A DNA stretch of 64,000 bases, taken from Clostridium tunisiense TJ. GTDB lineage: Bacteria; Bacillota; Clostridia; Clostridiales; Clostridiaceae. Position numbers and translations under genes: made by a program. The DNA is taken from NCBI RefSeq assembly GCF_000300195.1, contig NZ_AMQH01000002.1, positions 372,001 through 436,000 of the forward strand. Reading direction: 5' to 3'. This document shows, one piece after another, positions 52,873 through 61,474 of the stretch. Below the pieces are notes generated by a model. That model searched no databases and had not been told where the DNA came from. It worked only from the letters and a program-made list of their open reading frames with translations. Position 1 is the first letter of the stretch; every line of letters begins with the position of its first letter.

Positions 52873-53859
52873 TTACTTTTCATATCCATTAACATGATTT
52901 TTGTGCCAATTCCACGCTGTCTCGATAATAGTTTCAAGTGTATTAAACTTTGGCTTCCACCCAAGTTCCTTTATTGCCTTTTCAGAAGATGCTATAAGTA
53001 TTGCTGGGTCTCCTGCTCTTCGCTCTGCAACTTCTGCTGGAATCGGGTGTCCTGTCACCTTTCTTGTAACCTCTATAACCTCTTTAACAGAGAAACCTGT
53101 TCCATTGCCTAGATTATAGATTGCACTTGGTTCTCCTCTCATTAGTCTGTCTAAAGCTAGACTATGAGCTGAAGCAAGATCACTTACATGAATGTAGTCT
53201 CTTATACAAGTTCCATCTTCAGTGTTATAATCCTCACCAAAGATCATAATTTTTTCTCTTTTTCCTTGAGCTACCTGTAGTATCAGTGGGATTAAGTGAC
53301 TTTCTGGACTGTGATCTTCCCCAATTTTTCCATTTATATGTGCCCCTGCAGCGTTGAAGTATCTAAGCACAGTAAACTTTATTCCATAAGCACTATCACA
53401 CCATCTTAAGATTTTTTCCACTAATAATTTAGATTCACCATAAGCATTAGTTGGAATAGTTTTATCCTCTTCAAGAATCGGTAGATTTTCCGGTTCTCCA
53501 TAAGTTGCAGCAGTAGATGAAAATACTATGTACTTTACTCCATGGTCCTTCATTGCCTCAAGTAAATTAATAGTTCCATATACGTTGTTATTAAAGTACT
53601 TTAAAGGTTCCTCCATGCTTTCTCCAACTAAGGAATAAGCTGCAAAATCTATAACTGCTTCAATTTTATTTTCATTAAATACTTTATCTAGTATAGCTCT
53701 ATCTCTTAAATCTCCAACATAAAGCTTTCCACCAAGTAATGCATCTTTGTGTCCTTTTTCAAGATTATCAAGTACCACAACTTCTTTTCCCTGTTCTAAA
53801 AGTTCAGCAACCATGTGGCTACCTATGTATCCTGCTCCTCCACAAACTAAAATACTCAT
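52873..53859 (-). CDS. galE: UDP-glucose 4-epimerase, second copy
   Basis: A 328-aa Gal[16 protein letters not shown] (residues 6-20), [22 protein letters not shown], the YxxxK in [21 protein letters not shown] and [15 protein letters not shown]. The start is behind AGGAGG. It lies alone between the cohesin gene and a small unknown gene. The first GalE (9829-10824) differs in sequence, for example at the NPYGETK catalytic stretch, so the two may favour different UDP-hexoses. Confidence 0.92.
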   Translation of the reverse strand: MSILVCGGAGYIGSHMVAELLEQGKEVVVLDNLEKGHKDALLGGKLYVGDLRDRAILDKVFNENKIEAVIDFAAYSLVGESMEEPLKYFNNNVYGTINLLEAMKDHGVKYIVFSSTAATYGEPENLPILEEDKTIPTNAYGESKLLVEKILRWCDSAYGIKFTVLRYFNAAGAHINGKIGEDHSPESHLIPLILQVAQGKREKIMIFGEDYNTEDGTCIRDYIHVSDLASAHSLALDRLMRGEPSAIYNLGNGTGFSVKEVIEVTRKVTGHPIPAEVAERRAGDPAILIASSEKAIKELGWKPKFNTLETIIETAWNWHKNHVNGYEK

Positions 53860-54021
53860 ACTTTACCTCCTAGTAGAATTAAAATAATTGTGTTTTTTCA
53901 ACATTACAATTATAACACTATAGGCTTCCTTAGTGAATGTTATATTTATTCCTTTCCAAAAGCCTTAAGAGAACCCTGATAGTCGCCTGTGTAAGTTAAA
54001 TTCTAACTTTGGCTTCTTACA

Positions 54022-54333
54022 TTAAGATATGTGCTCTTCTCCTAAAAAATAAAACTTGTCATTTGCTAGATTTTTAAGGTTTTGTAGCATATCCTCTTCT
54101 TTGTCACTGACTTCACCTATCCACCCTCTAAATAATTTAAATAATTCTTCTCTAAAGTATTTTGAATTAATCATTGGAAAACCTTCTAGTAGAATAAATC
54201 CTTCATTTAATGCTTTCCTAACTTCAACCCCATTGTATTGAAAATAATATTTATTGCCTTCAACGGATAATTCTCCAATATTATAATTTTCCCCATTTTC
54301 ATCTTTCCAGAATAGTCTTAGTACCTTGCTCAT
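54022..54333 (-). CDS. Unknown 103-residue protein
   Basis: A soluble small protein starting VLRLFWKDENGENYNIGEL then YYFQYNGVEVRKALNEGF and ILLEGFPMINSKYFREE. The pattern (beta strands, then E-G-F and F-P around an FREELFKLFRGW helix) is reminiscent of the N-terminal domain of HipA-like proteins, but no kinase part follows, so this is only a guess. The frame is compact with a good TTAAGGAGA-type site and a stop. No operon partner is close. Confidence 0.5.
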   Translation of the reverse strand: MSKVLRLFWKDENGENYNIGELSVEGNKYYFQYNGVEVRKALNEGFILLEGFPMINSKYFREELFKLFRGWIGEVSDKEEDMLQNLKNLANDKFYFLGEEHIS

Positions 54334-54613
54334 ATGTTTTTCTCCTTATTTTCATACAAATTGTTATATGCTTTATTTTTTGTATTATTGACATGAAGTG
54401 CCATTATAATACAAGTGTAGCTACTTATACTATCTATTGATATTATACTATTTAAATTTTTTTCTTCAAATTATTGTCGATGTTTGGTATACTTATATTA
54501 TGTTATTTTCAATCTCTAAACTATTTTTTCCTGTGGAATAACTTATTGAATTAGCTCATTTTTAAGAAAACTTTTCTTAATTTTGAATCTTTTTAATTTG
54601 TTCATTGTTTATC

Positions 54614-54638
54614 TTAAGCTTTAGGCTTTATGGGAAAA
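54614..54638. repeat. Direct repeat copy 1 upstream of the six-repeat cohesin gene
   Basis: TTAAGCTTTAGGCTTTATGG followed by GAAAA. The second copy at 54664-54683 shares TTAAGCTT and ATGGGAAAA with a shorter middle, and stands directly before the -35 element. A paired binding site for a regulator is possible. Confidence 0.4.
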
Positions 54639-54663
54639 TCTTAAGGCTTATCTTCATAATCCT

Positions 54664-54683
54664 TTAAGCTTAAATGGGAAAAA
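54664..54683. repeat. Direct repeat copy 2 upstream of the six-repeat cohesin gene
   Basis: TTAAGCTTAAATGGGAAAAA, ending three bases before the -35 of the gene's probable promoter. See copy 1 at 54614-54638. Confidence 0.4.
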
Positions 54684-54686
54684 GTA

Positions 54687-54716
54687 TTGATAATTTTGTT
54701 AGTAACCTACTATATT
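54687..54716 (+). promoter_or_regulatory. Probable promoter of the six-repeat cohesin gene
   Basis: TTGATA (54687-54692) and TATATT (54711-54716) are 18 bases apart, each five of six consensus. The start codon is about 70 bases downstream. Confidence 0.55.
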
Positions 54717-54785
54717 GTACTTTTAATACTATTTATTACTGAAAAGATCAAAAAAATAAAAGGGGAAATTTAAGGAGGTATAAAA

Positions 54786-57731
54786 TTGAAGAAAAAACGC
54801 CTATTATCACTGTTTATTTGTTTCTTTATGTTTTTACAATTCTTTACACCACCAAATATTGTAAAGGCAGCATCCGGTCCCACTATATCCTATTCTTTTA
54901 GCAGCAGTAGGGTAACAGCAGGACAAACATTTGATATAATAGTGAATTTATCAAATGCAACAAATTTATATGGTGCATCTTTGGATTTTAAGTATGATCC
55001 AAGCTTAATTCAAGTTGTGAGTGTTACTAAAGGGAACTTACTTCCTAATCCATTTTTTAATGTACCTACAAACAATACCGTATCTGGTGAGCTTAGCATG
55101 CTTTCAACCCTTGTAGGTAGTAACGCAGCACCTGTAAGTGGGTCTGATAGTTTATTTAGGATTACTGTTAAATCTTTAAAAGTTGGAACTGTGAACTTAA
55201 ATACTACCTCATCTAATTCAGGATTATCAGTACTTGGCAGTGCAATTAGAATTAAACTTTCAAATAATAGCGGAACTCCTATTAGCTATTCTACTGAAAG
55301 TAAAAATTTAGATATTCTAAGTCCTGCACCACCACTAAATCCTGGAACCTACGATGATACAAACAGTAATGTTGCCTATGTTGGCTCTTGGATTAAAGAA
55401 TATAATCCTAGTTACAATAATGGTTCCGCAATGATTTCTAATTCAAGTGGAGATTATGTAACTTTTAGATTCAATGGTACTGGGCTTAAGTGGCATTCCC
55501 TTACTGGGGTAAACATTGGCCATGCCAAGGTTACTATAGATTCTACTACATATACTTTTGATAATTACTCATCTTCCACTGCCTTTAAAAAGGTAGTTTT
55601 TGAGAAGGATGGTCTATCTCCTGGTGAGCATGTGGTAAAAATAGAGGTGACAAATGTTAAAAATTCTTCAGCTAAGGAGTATTATCAAGTTATTGATTCC
55701 TTAGAGGTTTTAAATACACCTCAACCTCAACCACTTACTGCTGGAATATATGATGAAAATAATTCAGCTATTTCTTATGTTGGCTCTTGGTTCAAAGAAG
55801 TTAACAGTGGATATAAAAATGGCTCAGCTAACGTTTCAAATTCTAGCGGCTCTTATGTAACCTTTAAATTTAATGGTACTGGGTTTAAATGGAATTCCCT
55901 TTCTGCAGCTACTCTTGGTATTGCAAAAGTAACTATTGATTCTAATACCTATAATGTGGATAGTTATTCTGCTTCTACAGCATTTAACAAGGTGACTTTT
56001 GTAAAAGATGGTCTTACTCCTGGTGTTCATACCGTTAAGATTGAAGTTACTAATACCAAAAATAATTCTTCAAGTAACTATTATCAAGTTATAGACTCTT
56101 TAGAAGTGTTGAATACTCCACCTACCCCTTCACAGGTACTAAGTCCAGGTACTTACGATAATAATAATTCAGCACTTAATTATGTTGGTTCTTGGATCAA
56201 AGAGGTTAATGGCAGCTATAAAAATGGTGATGCTCTGATCTCTAATTCTAATGGAGATTATGTGATTTTTAAATTTAATGGTACTGGGTTCAAATGGCAT
56301 TCTCTTGCTGCAGCTAGCCTTGGTAATGCTAAAGTTACTATAGATTCTAATACTTATACTGTAGATAGTTATTCTTCTTCAGTAGTATTTAATAAAGTGG
56401 CTTTTGCAAAAGATGGACTTACACCTGGTGAACATACGGTTAAAATTGAAGTTACTAACACTAAAAATAGTTCATCAACTAACTATTACCAAGTTATTGA
56501 TGCTATAGAGGTTTTAAACACTGCAACTACTCCTTCACAGGTTTTAAGTGCTGGTACTTATGATGATACTAACTCAGCCTTTTCCTATGTTGGCTCTTGG
56601 ATTAAGGAAGTAAATGCTGGTTATAAAAATGGCTCTGCTATGATATCTAACTCTAATGGTAATTACATGACCTTTAAATTCAATGGAACTGGCTTTAAAT
56701 GGATTTCTCTTTCTGCAGCTAGTCTTGGTAATGCTAAGGTTACAATAGATTCTAACACCTACACAGTGGATAATTACTCTGCTTCAACAGTATTTAATAA
56801 AGTTGCTTTTGAAAAAGACGGACTTACCCCTGGTGAACATACGGTTAAAATAGAAGTTACTAACACTAAAAACAGCTCAGCTTCTAACTACTATGAAGTT
56901 GTTGACAGTATACAGGTTTTAAATACTCCTGTTAACCCTTCAAAGGTTCTTAATGCAGGTACTTATGAAGAGAATAATTCAGCCTTTGCTTATGTTGGTA
57001 ATTGGATTATAGAAAGAAATAATAACTACAGCAATGATGCATCTTTAATCTCTAATAATATTGGGGATTATATGACCTTTAAGTTTAATGGTACAGGATT
57101 TAAATGGAATTCAATTTCTGCACCTAGTCTTAGCATTGCAAAAGTAACTATTGATTCTACCACCTATACAGTGGATAACTATTCTTCATCAGTAGTATTT
57201 AACAAGGGCGTTTTTGTAAAAGACGGACTTACACCTGGTGAACATACAGTTAAAATTGAAATTGTAAACAGTAAGAATAGTTCAGCAAGTAACTATTACC
57301 AAGTTATCGATTCTATTGAGGTTTTAAATAATCCAGCTTCCAAAATATTAACGGCAGGTACTTATGAAGAAGGTCATTCAGCCTTTAATTATGTTGGTAA
57401 TTGGATTAAAGAACCAGCTAGTGGCTATAGTAAGAGTTCTGCTTTAATATCGAATACTAGTGGTGATTATATGACCTTTAAATTCAATGGTACTGGTATA
57501 AGATGGGGTTCGCTTTCTGCAGCTAGTCTTGGTACTGCCAAAGTAACTATTGATTCTACAACCTATACTATTGATAATTACTCAAGCTCTACAGTGTTTA
57601 ACAAAATTGCTTTAGAAAAGTTAAGCTTATCTCCTGGAGAACACACTGTTAAAATTGAAGTTACTAATAGTAAGAATGCTGCCTCAAGTAATCTATATCA
57701 AGTAATTGATTATATTGAAATTATAAACTAA
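54786..57731 (+). CDS. Secreted cohesin protein with six lectin-like repeats
   Basis: A 981-aa secreted protein starting at TTG behind AAGGAGG. Signal peptide about 1-27. The N-terminal cohesin domain (about 28-175) has SSSRVTAGQTFDIIVNLSN, ATNLYGASLDFKYD and FRITVKSLKVGTVNL. Six tandem repeats of about 134 residues follow from about 183, each running from G-x-Y-D/E-x-x-x-S to Y-Q-V-I-D-x-I/L-E-V and containing Y-V-G-S/N-W, F-N-G-T-G and PGEHTVKIEVTN. They look like galactose-binding-type beta-sandwiches that bind carbohydrate. There is no dockerin, sortase motif or membrane helix, so the repeats themselves may tether the protein to a surface glycan. The cohesin would then recruit dockerin enzymes. 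Glycan binding is inferred. Confidence 0.85.
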   Translation: MKKKRLLSLFICFFMFLQFFTPPNIVKAASGPTISYSFSSSRVTAGQTFDIIVNLSNATNLYGASLDFKYDPSLIQVVSVTKGNLLPNPFFNVPTNNTVSGELSMLSTLVGSNAAPVSGSDSLFRITVKSLKVGTVNLNTTSSNSGLSVLGSAIRIKLSNNSGTPISYSTESKNLDILSPAPPLNPGTYDDTNSNVAYVGSWIKEYNPSYNNGSAMISNSSGDYVTFRFNGTGLKWHSLTGVNIGHAKVTIDSTTYTFDNYSSSTAFKKVVFEKDGLSPGEHVVKIEVTNVKNSSAKEYYQVIDSLEVLNTPQPQPLTAGIYDENNSAISYVGSWFKEVNSGYKNGSANVSNSSGSYVTFKFNGTGFKWNSLSAATLGIAKVTIDSNTYNVDSYSASTAFNKVTFVKDGLTPGVHTVKIEVTNTKNNSSSNYYQVIDSLEVLNTPPTPSQVLSPGTYDNNNSALNYVGSWIKEVNGSYKNGDALISNSNGDYVIFKFNGTGFKWHSLAAASLGNAKVTIDSNTYTVDSYSSSVVFNKVAFAKDGLTPGEHTVKIEVTNTKNSSSTNYYQVIDAIEVLNTATTPSQVLSAGTYDDTNSAFSYVGSWIKEVNAGYKNGSAMISNSNGNYMTFKFNGTGFKWISLSAASLGNAKVTIDSNTYTVDNYSASTVFNKVAFEKDGLTPGEHTVKIEVTNTKNSSASNYYEVVDSIQVLNTPVNPSKVLNAGTYEENNSAFAYVGNWIIERNNNYSNDASLISNNIGDYMTFKFNGTGFKWNSISAPSLSIAKVTIDSTTYTVDNYSSSVVFNKGVFVKDGLTPGEHTVKIEIVNSKNSSASNYYQVIDSIEVLNNPASKILTAGTYEEGHSAFNYVGNWIKEPASGYSKSSALISNTSGDYMTFKFNGTGIRWGSLSAASLGTAKVTIDSTTYTIDNYSSSTVFNKIALEKLSLSPGEHTVKIEVTNSKNAASSNLYQVIDYIEIIN

Positions 57732-57771
57732 AAAAATCTACTCAAAGGTTTATTCCTTTGAGTAGATTTTT
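57732..57771. terminator. Strong bidirectional terminator
   Basis: AAAAATCTACTCAAAGG pairs perfectly over 17 bp with CCTTTGAGTAGATTTTT around 6 bases. It directly follows the stop of the six-repeat cohesin gene and faces the convergent GNAT gene. Confidence 0.9.
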
Positions 57772-57782
57772 AACTTTACTAT

Positions 57783-58298
57783 CTATATATTAAATTCTTC
57801 TTTTAACAAGCTCATTTGTATTAAGTCCTTATACTGCCCACCTTTATAAACAGCTTTTCTTAAAACTCCTTCTTGTTTAAATCCAACTTTTTTATACATA
57901 TTTATTGCTCTTTCATTGCTAACTAATACAGATAAATATATTCTCTCCAAGTTTAAATTCAAAAAACCATGCTTTATCATTTCCCTTACTGCTAGGGTTC
58001 CAACTCCTTTGTTTTGACAATCTTTTTTCCCTATCATTATGTGTAACTCTGCATTGCTATTTAAATAATCTATAGAAGTTAGGCTTATAAGTCCCACAAC
58101 TTCATGGCTTTCCCTTAAACAAACAGAACATCTTACTTGATTGTTTCTATTTCTCATATAACCTTGGAACCATTCTTTATCTGTTTCTAAATTAATGTAT
58201 CTAAAATTTGCTCCAAGTAAGTCAACTATGTCATGGTCATTTCTCCATGTATTTATTGCCTCTAAATCGCTTTCCTTAAGCTCTCTTAAATATATCAT
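57783..58298 (-). CDS. GNAT N-acetyltransferase
   Basis: A 171-aa enzyme of the RimJ/RimL-like GNAT branch. The opening is IYLRELKESDLEAINTWRND; the acetyl-CoA motif is IMIGKKDCQNKGVGTLAVRE (Q/R-x-x-G-x-G/A); and NERAINMYKKVGFKQEG is the C-terminal signature. In sugar clusters such enzymes N-acetylate an aminosugar, and the upstream aminotransferases could make it. The start overlaps the previous stop by one base (TAATG), with AGGAGA in the preceding gene's end, so it is coupled to the PLP-enzyme gene. It is the last gene of its minus-strand cassette. Confidence 0.87.
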   Translation of the reverse strand: MIYLRELKESDLEAINTWRNDHDIVDLLGANFRYINLETDKEWFQGYMRNRNNQVRCSVCLRESHEVVGLISLTSIDYLNSNAELHIMIGKKDCQNKGVGTLAVREMIKHGFLNLNLERIYLSVLVSNERAINMYKKVGFKQEGVLRKAVYKGGQYKDLIQMSLLKEEFNI

Positions 58299-59257
58299 TA
58301 TACATTTCTCCTCACTAAACTAACTATATAGTCCATGTGCTCTGTAGTATATCTTTGATCAATTGGTATAGGAAGTAGATACTTTACTAATTTTTCTTCG
58401 AATTCATTAATATTATCTCTTGTTAGAACCTCTTGCCAATAGGTTGGAATATATATCTTATGCTTAATTAATTCAGCCTTAATGCTTTCATTTTCAATTA
58501 AGAGTGGATATACCATGGGTCCATGAACCTTTGAACTATGGATCCTTAATCTATTAATGGTATAAAGTTTTTCATGTATATAATTAAAGTTATGATTTCT
58601 TATGCTTTTTACTTTATCATAATCTATGCTTTGTAATACTCTCTCTGTAAACTTTGACATCTTCATCGTACTACAATGATCTAAGTAAATTTCATTGTCT
58701 TTAAATAGATTATATGCCTCTCCTGCGCCCTTCTCTATTCTTTTTAATAGATACCCTGCCCTATTATGAGATTCATCAAATATTAGAGTATCCTCCAGCT
58801 CCAGGTCCCCATATAGATAGCCCCCATCGCTTACTCCAAAAAATTTTCTTGGGGAATAAACATAATAAACACTTCTATCTATATCTTTATAAAAAAAAGC
58901 CTGAGTATTATCAATAATAATATTTTTATAGGAATCTATTAGTTTTTTTACATTATGATCATTTACACCAAAATAGTTCACATATAATAAATACTCCTTG
59001 TCCCTTAATACTATTTCATTCTCTGGTAAGAAGTCTTCATTTATATTATAAAACTTTATTTCTATATTAAGCTTCATACACTGCTCAACTATACTATCAC
59101 ATATATAATATGGTAGGTGCAAAGCTACGCAATTTGTGTGCTTTAAAATCTCTTTTATGCAGAATCTTGCTGAGTTTAGTTTTAAAGCACCCTTATGATA
59201 TTCATTCTTTTTCTCTAATTCTAATTCGAAGTATCCACCTATTTCTTTACCTTTCAT
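58298..59257 (-). CDS. Divergent DegT-like PLP-dependent enzyme
   Basis: A 319-aa protein resembling sugar aminotransferases but shorter. Aligning by eye to the DegT enzyme at 61475: IIIDNTQAFFYKD matches VVYDAAHTFDVS (the cofactor Asp), and SPRKFFGVSDGG matches STKLFHTIEGG, with the PLP lysine conserved (K followed by five residues then D/E-G-G). Much of the rest is not recognisable. It probably still binds PLP. It sits between a WbqC-like gene, whose stop it follows, and a GNAT gene, so it likely acts on the same amino sugar. The reaction is uncertain. Confidence 0.7.
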   Translation of the reverse strand: MKGKEIGGYFELELEKKNEYHKGALKLNSARFCIKEILKHTNCVALHLPYYICDSIVEQCMKLNIEIKFYNINEDFLPENEIVLRDKEYLLYVNYFGVNDHNVKKLIDSYKNIIIDNTQAFFYKDIDRSVYYVYSPRKFFGVSDGGYLYGDLELEDTLIFDESHNRAGYLLKRIEKGAGEAYNLFKDNEIYLDHCSTMKMSKFTERVLQSIDYDKVKSIRNHNFNYIHEKLYTINRLRIHSSKVHGPMVYPLLIENESIKAELIKHKIYIPTYWQEVLTRDNINEFEEKLVKYLLPIPIDQRYTTEHMDYIVSLVRRNV

Positions 59258-59962
59258 TTATAAAACCTCATAATTATTCAAGAAATTTTTAATAGTTTCT
59301 TTGGAGTTAAACATAATTACATCAATTATTGATAAATTTGGTACAAAGTCCTTATGGAATTGCTCATATATAAATTCCTTAGGTTTAATAAAAAGCAAAG
59401 AAACTCCCTCTTTGCTGAAATTTTCCCTTGAGTATAATTCTGTACCACCGTAAGAATTAATATAAATATCTCCTCGGAGCAATTTAACAATATTAATTAC
59501 TTTTTCCTCGCTTTTTAAAGAGTTATTTTTTTCTAGACTTGAGGAAATTATAAATTCTGTAGTTATATCTAAGTAATTACATATAAGCTTTAAACTATTT
59601 ATTATGAACTTAGAAATATCTTGTTTTTTATCATATTGGAATATATGTTTTAACAGCTCCATCCCTTCATTAAAATAGGGTGCTTTTTTATAGGTTAATT
59701 CAAAGCCTTTAAGTAACTTATTAAAATCATATTCAGCATTATCAATAAAATATCTTTCGTTGATATTTAGTTCATAGCTATCTTTTTTGATATTTAGTAC
59801 AAAATTCTTAGCCTCACCATTTATAAGCATCCTATTTCTATTAATCCACCCACTTTTAATAAATTGCACATCATCATAGATGACAAACTTATCTACTGCA
59901 TTTATCAATTGAAAGTAGCCTATGTAAGGCAAAAAATATGGTTGCATTATTCCAATTTTCAT
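59258..59962 (-). CDS. WbqC-family protein
   Basis: A 234-aa protein starting IGIMQPYFLPYIGYFQLINA then DKFVIYDDVQFIKSGWINRN, the conserved opening of the WbqC-like family (PF08889-type). These are found in O-antigen and capsule loci with amino-sugar genes; the enzymatic role is not established. No signal peptide or membrane segment. It is directly before the divergent PLP gene, both in one minus-strand cassette. Confidence 0.85.
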   Translation of the reverse strand: MKIGIMQPYFLPYIGYFQLINAVDKFVIYDDVQFIKSGWINRNRMLINGEAKNFVLNIKKDSYELNINERYFIDNAEYDFNKLLKGFELTYKKAPYFNEGMELLKHIFQYDKKQDISKFIINSLKLICNYLDITTEFIISSSLEKNNSLKSEEKVINIVKLLRGDIYINSYGGTELYSRENFSKEGVSLLFIKPKEFIYEQFHKDFVPNLSIIDVIMFNSKETIKNFLNNYEVL

Positions 59963-59977
59963 GATGTCTATCCCTCT

Positions 59978-61447
59978 CTAAGCTTTTCTAAATTTACTTT
60001 TAATTTTTATTAGAAAACTATTAATCAATGCTATAACGAATTGATCTTTTAAAACTATAATTGATCCTAAATAAACTATAGGAGCAATGATTAAAGACAG
60101 TAATAAGCTAATAATTAGACTTTCAAAAGCATATTTTAGTATTGCAACTGAAATTCCCATAAAGAAAACAGCCAAAACATACTTAAAGGCAGATTTGGTA
60201 ATATATTTTATATTTAAGTTTTTATAATTTTTTATAATTATATAAGTACCAATAAAAGTCCCGCTTCCCTCAGTTAATACAGCAGCTATTGATGCTCCCA
60301 TGGAATCCAATCTAGGAACTAACAGAAAGTTTAAGCCTAAGCTTATTATAGCAGCTAATATCTGTAAATGAAGCCCACGCTTCTCTTCTCCCATGGGAAG
60401 TAGTATCTGATTAAACTGCCAGGTGCCTAAAGCTATAATAAAAATTAAGATTGATAAAATAGCTAAGGATAAACTTCCCCCAACAAACTCCATTCCCCCA
60501 AAAAGATACATTATTTCTTTTGAAAGAGATAAAATGCCTACTACACAAGGTAGCGAAATTAGGTAAATATAGTTTATGGAAGTCTGAAGCAACCTTTTGT
60601 ACTCTTCAAAGTTGTTATCATATAAATATGCTGCCTTTGGTATTAATACTGTAGTCAGCGCAGTTGTTAAGGATAATCCAATATTGGTAACTTGTCTGCC
60701 TCTAACATAGTAGGCAAGTTCCTTTGCCCCGGAAAGGGTTCCTAATATAACTTGATCTAGTTGAACATAAACACTTATAACTAAGCTAGAGAAAAAGAAT
60801 ACCTTTAATTCTGATAAATACTTCTTAAAGTCCACTTTGTGCTTAGTCCAAGTGACGTATTTTTTTGAATGTACATAATTTAATATATTATTGAAAGCCG
60901 TTGCAAATATAGTTATTAAAGCATAAGCAACATAGTCATTTTTTCCTTTTACAATTGCAAATAATAATACTATGGATATTATCTTGAAAATAATGCTTCT
61001 AATTGTTATAAATCCATACTCCTCTATTCCTTGGTAGAACCAATCAATTGTAAATATGTTTAAAACAATTAATATGATCATAACTAAGTATAAGGTAAGC
61101 TCTGCTTTGAAATTTGGTATAGAAAATATAATTACTGTATAGATTCCTATTATTAATATTGTAAAAATAATTTTTATAATTATTAAATCCCAAAATGCAA
61201 CGGACAATTTATCCCTGTCATTTCTATTTCTAGCAATTTCTCTTATACCATAAGTAGGTATTCCAAAGCTTGCAAGCAACACTAGCCAATTTGATATTGC
61301 AAAGGCATAATTGACTTTACCAATATTAGTAGCACCTAAGGTTGCTGAAATATAGGGAGATGTTATTAAAGGAAAAAGCAGATTAGAAGCCGTAAGGATT
61401 AGATTATAAATATAGTTTAATTTTACAGATTTATTGTTATTCAACAT
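59978..61447 (-). CDS. Wzx-like polysaccharide flippase, third copy
   Basis: A 489-aa membrane protein of the MOP superfamily with about fourteen helices. It opens SVKLNYIYNLILTASNLLFP and PYISATLGATNIGKVNYAFA, the usual Wzx beginning, and has GIREIARNRNDRDKLS in the first cytoplasmic loop. It should export the lipid-linked product of this cassette. Start ATG follows AAGGAGA. It is 28 bases from the aminotransferase gene upstream. Confidence 0.88.
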   Translation of the reverse strand: MLNNNKSVKLNYIYNLILTASNLLFPLITSPYISATLGATNIGKVNYAFAISNWLVLLASFGIPTYGIREIARNRNDRDKLSVAFWDLIIIKIIFTILIIGIYTVIIFSIPNFKAELTLYLVMIILIVLNIFTIDWFYQGIEEYGFITIRSIIFKIISIVLLFAIVKGKNDYVAYALITIFATAFNNILNYVHSKKYVTWTKHKVDFKKYLSELKVFFFSSLVISVYVQLDQVILGTLSGAKELAYYVRGRQVTNIGLSLTTALTTVLIPKAAYLYDNNFEEYKRLLQTSINYIYLISLPCVVGILSLSKEIMYLFGGMEFVGGSLSLAILSILIFIIALGTWQFNQILLPMGEEKRGLHLQILAAIISLGLNFLLVPRLDSMGASIAAVLTEGSGTFIGTYIIIKNYKNLNIKYITKSAFKYVLAVFFMGISVAILKYAFESLIISLLLSLIIAPIVYLGSIIVLKDQFVIALINSFLIKIKSKFRKA

Positions 61448-61474
61448 TAGTTAGTTTTTCTCCTTATTTTTTAG

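Larger units (their letters stand above)
54334..54785. other. Leader region of the six-repeat cohesin gene
   Basis: Carries a probable promoter (54687-54716), a pair of imperfect direct repeats upstream of it (54614-54638 and 54664-54683), and a second possible promoter further up. No gene or structured RNA was recognised. Confidence 0.5.

Noticed and set aside
55334..57725. Six long tandem DNA repeats that could suggest a repeat array or CRISPR-like element
   Set aside because: They are in frame, about 400 bases long, and encode lectin-like protein repeats within one gene; no short spacers or cas genes are seen.
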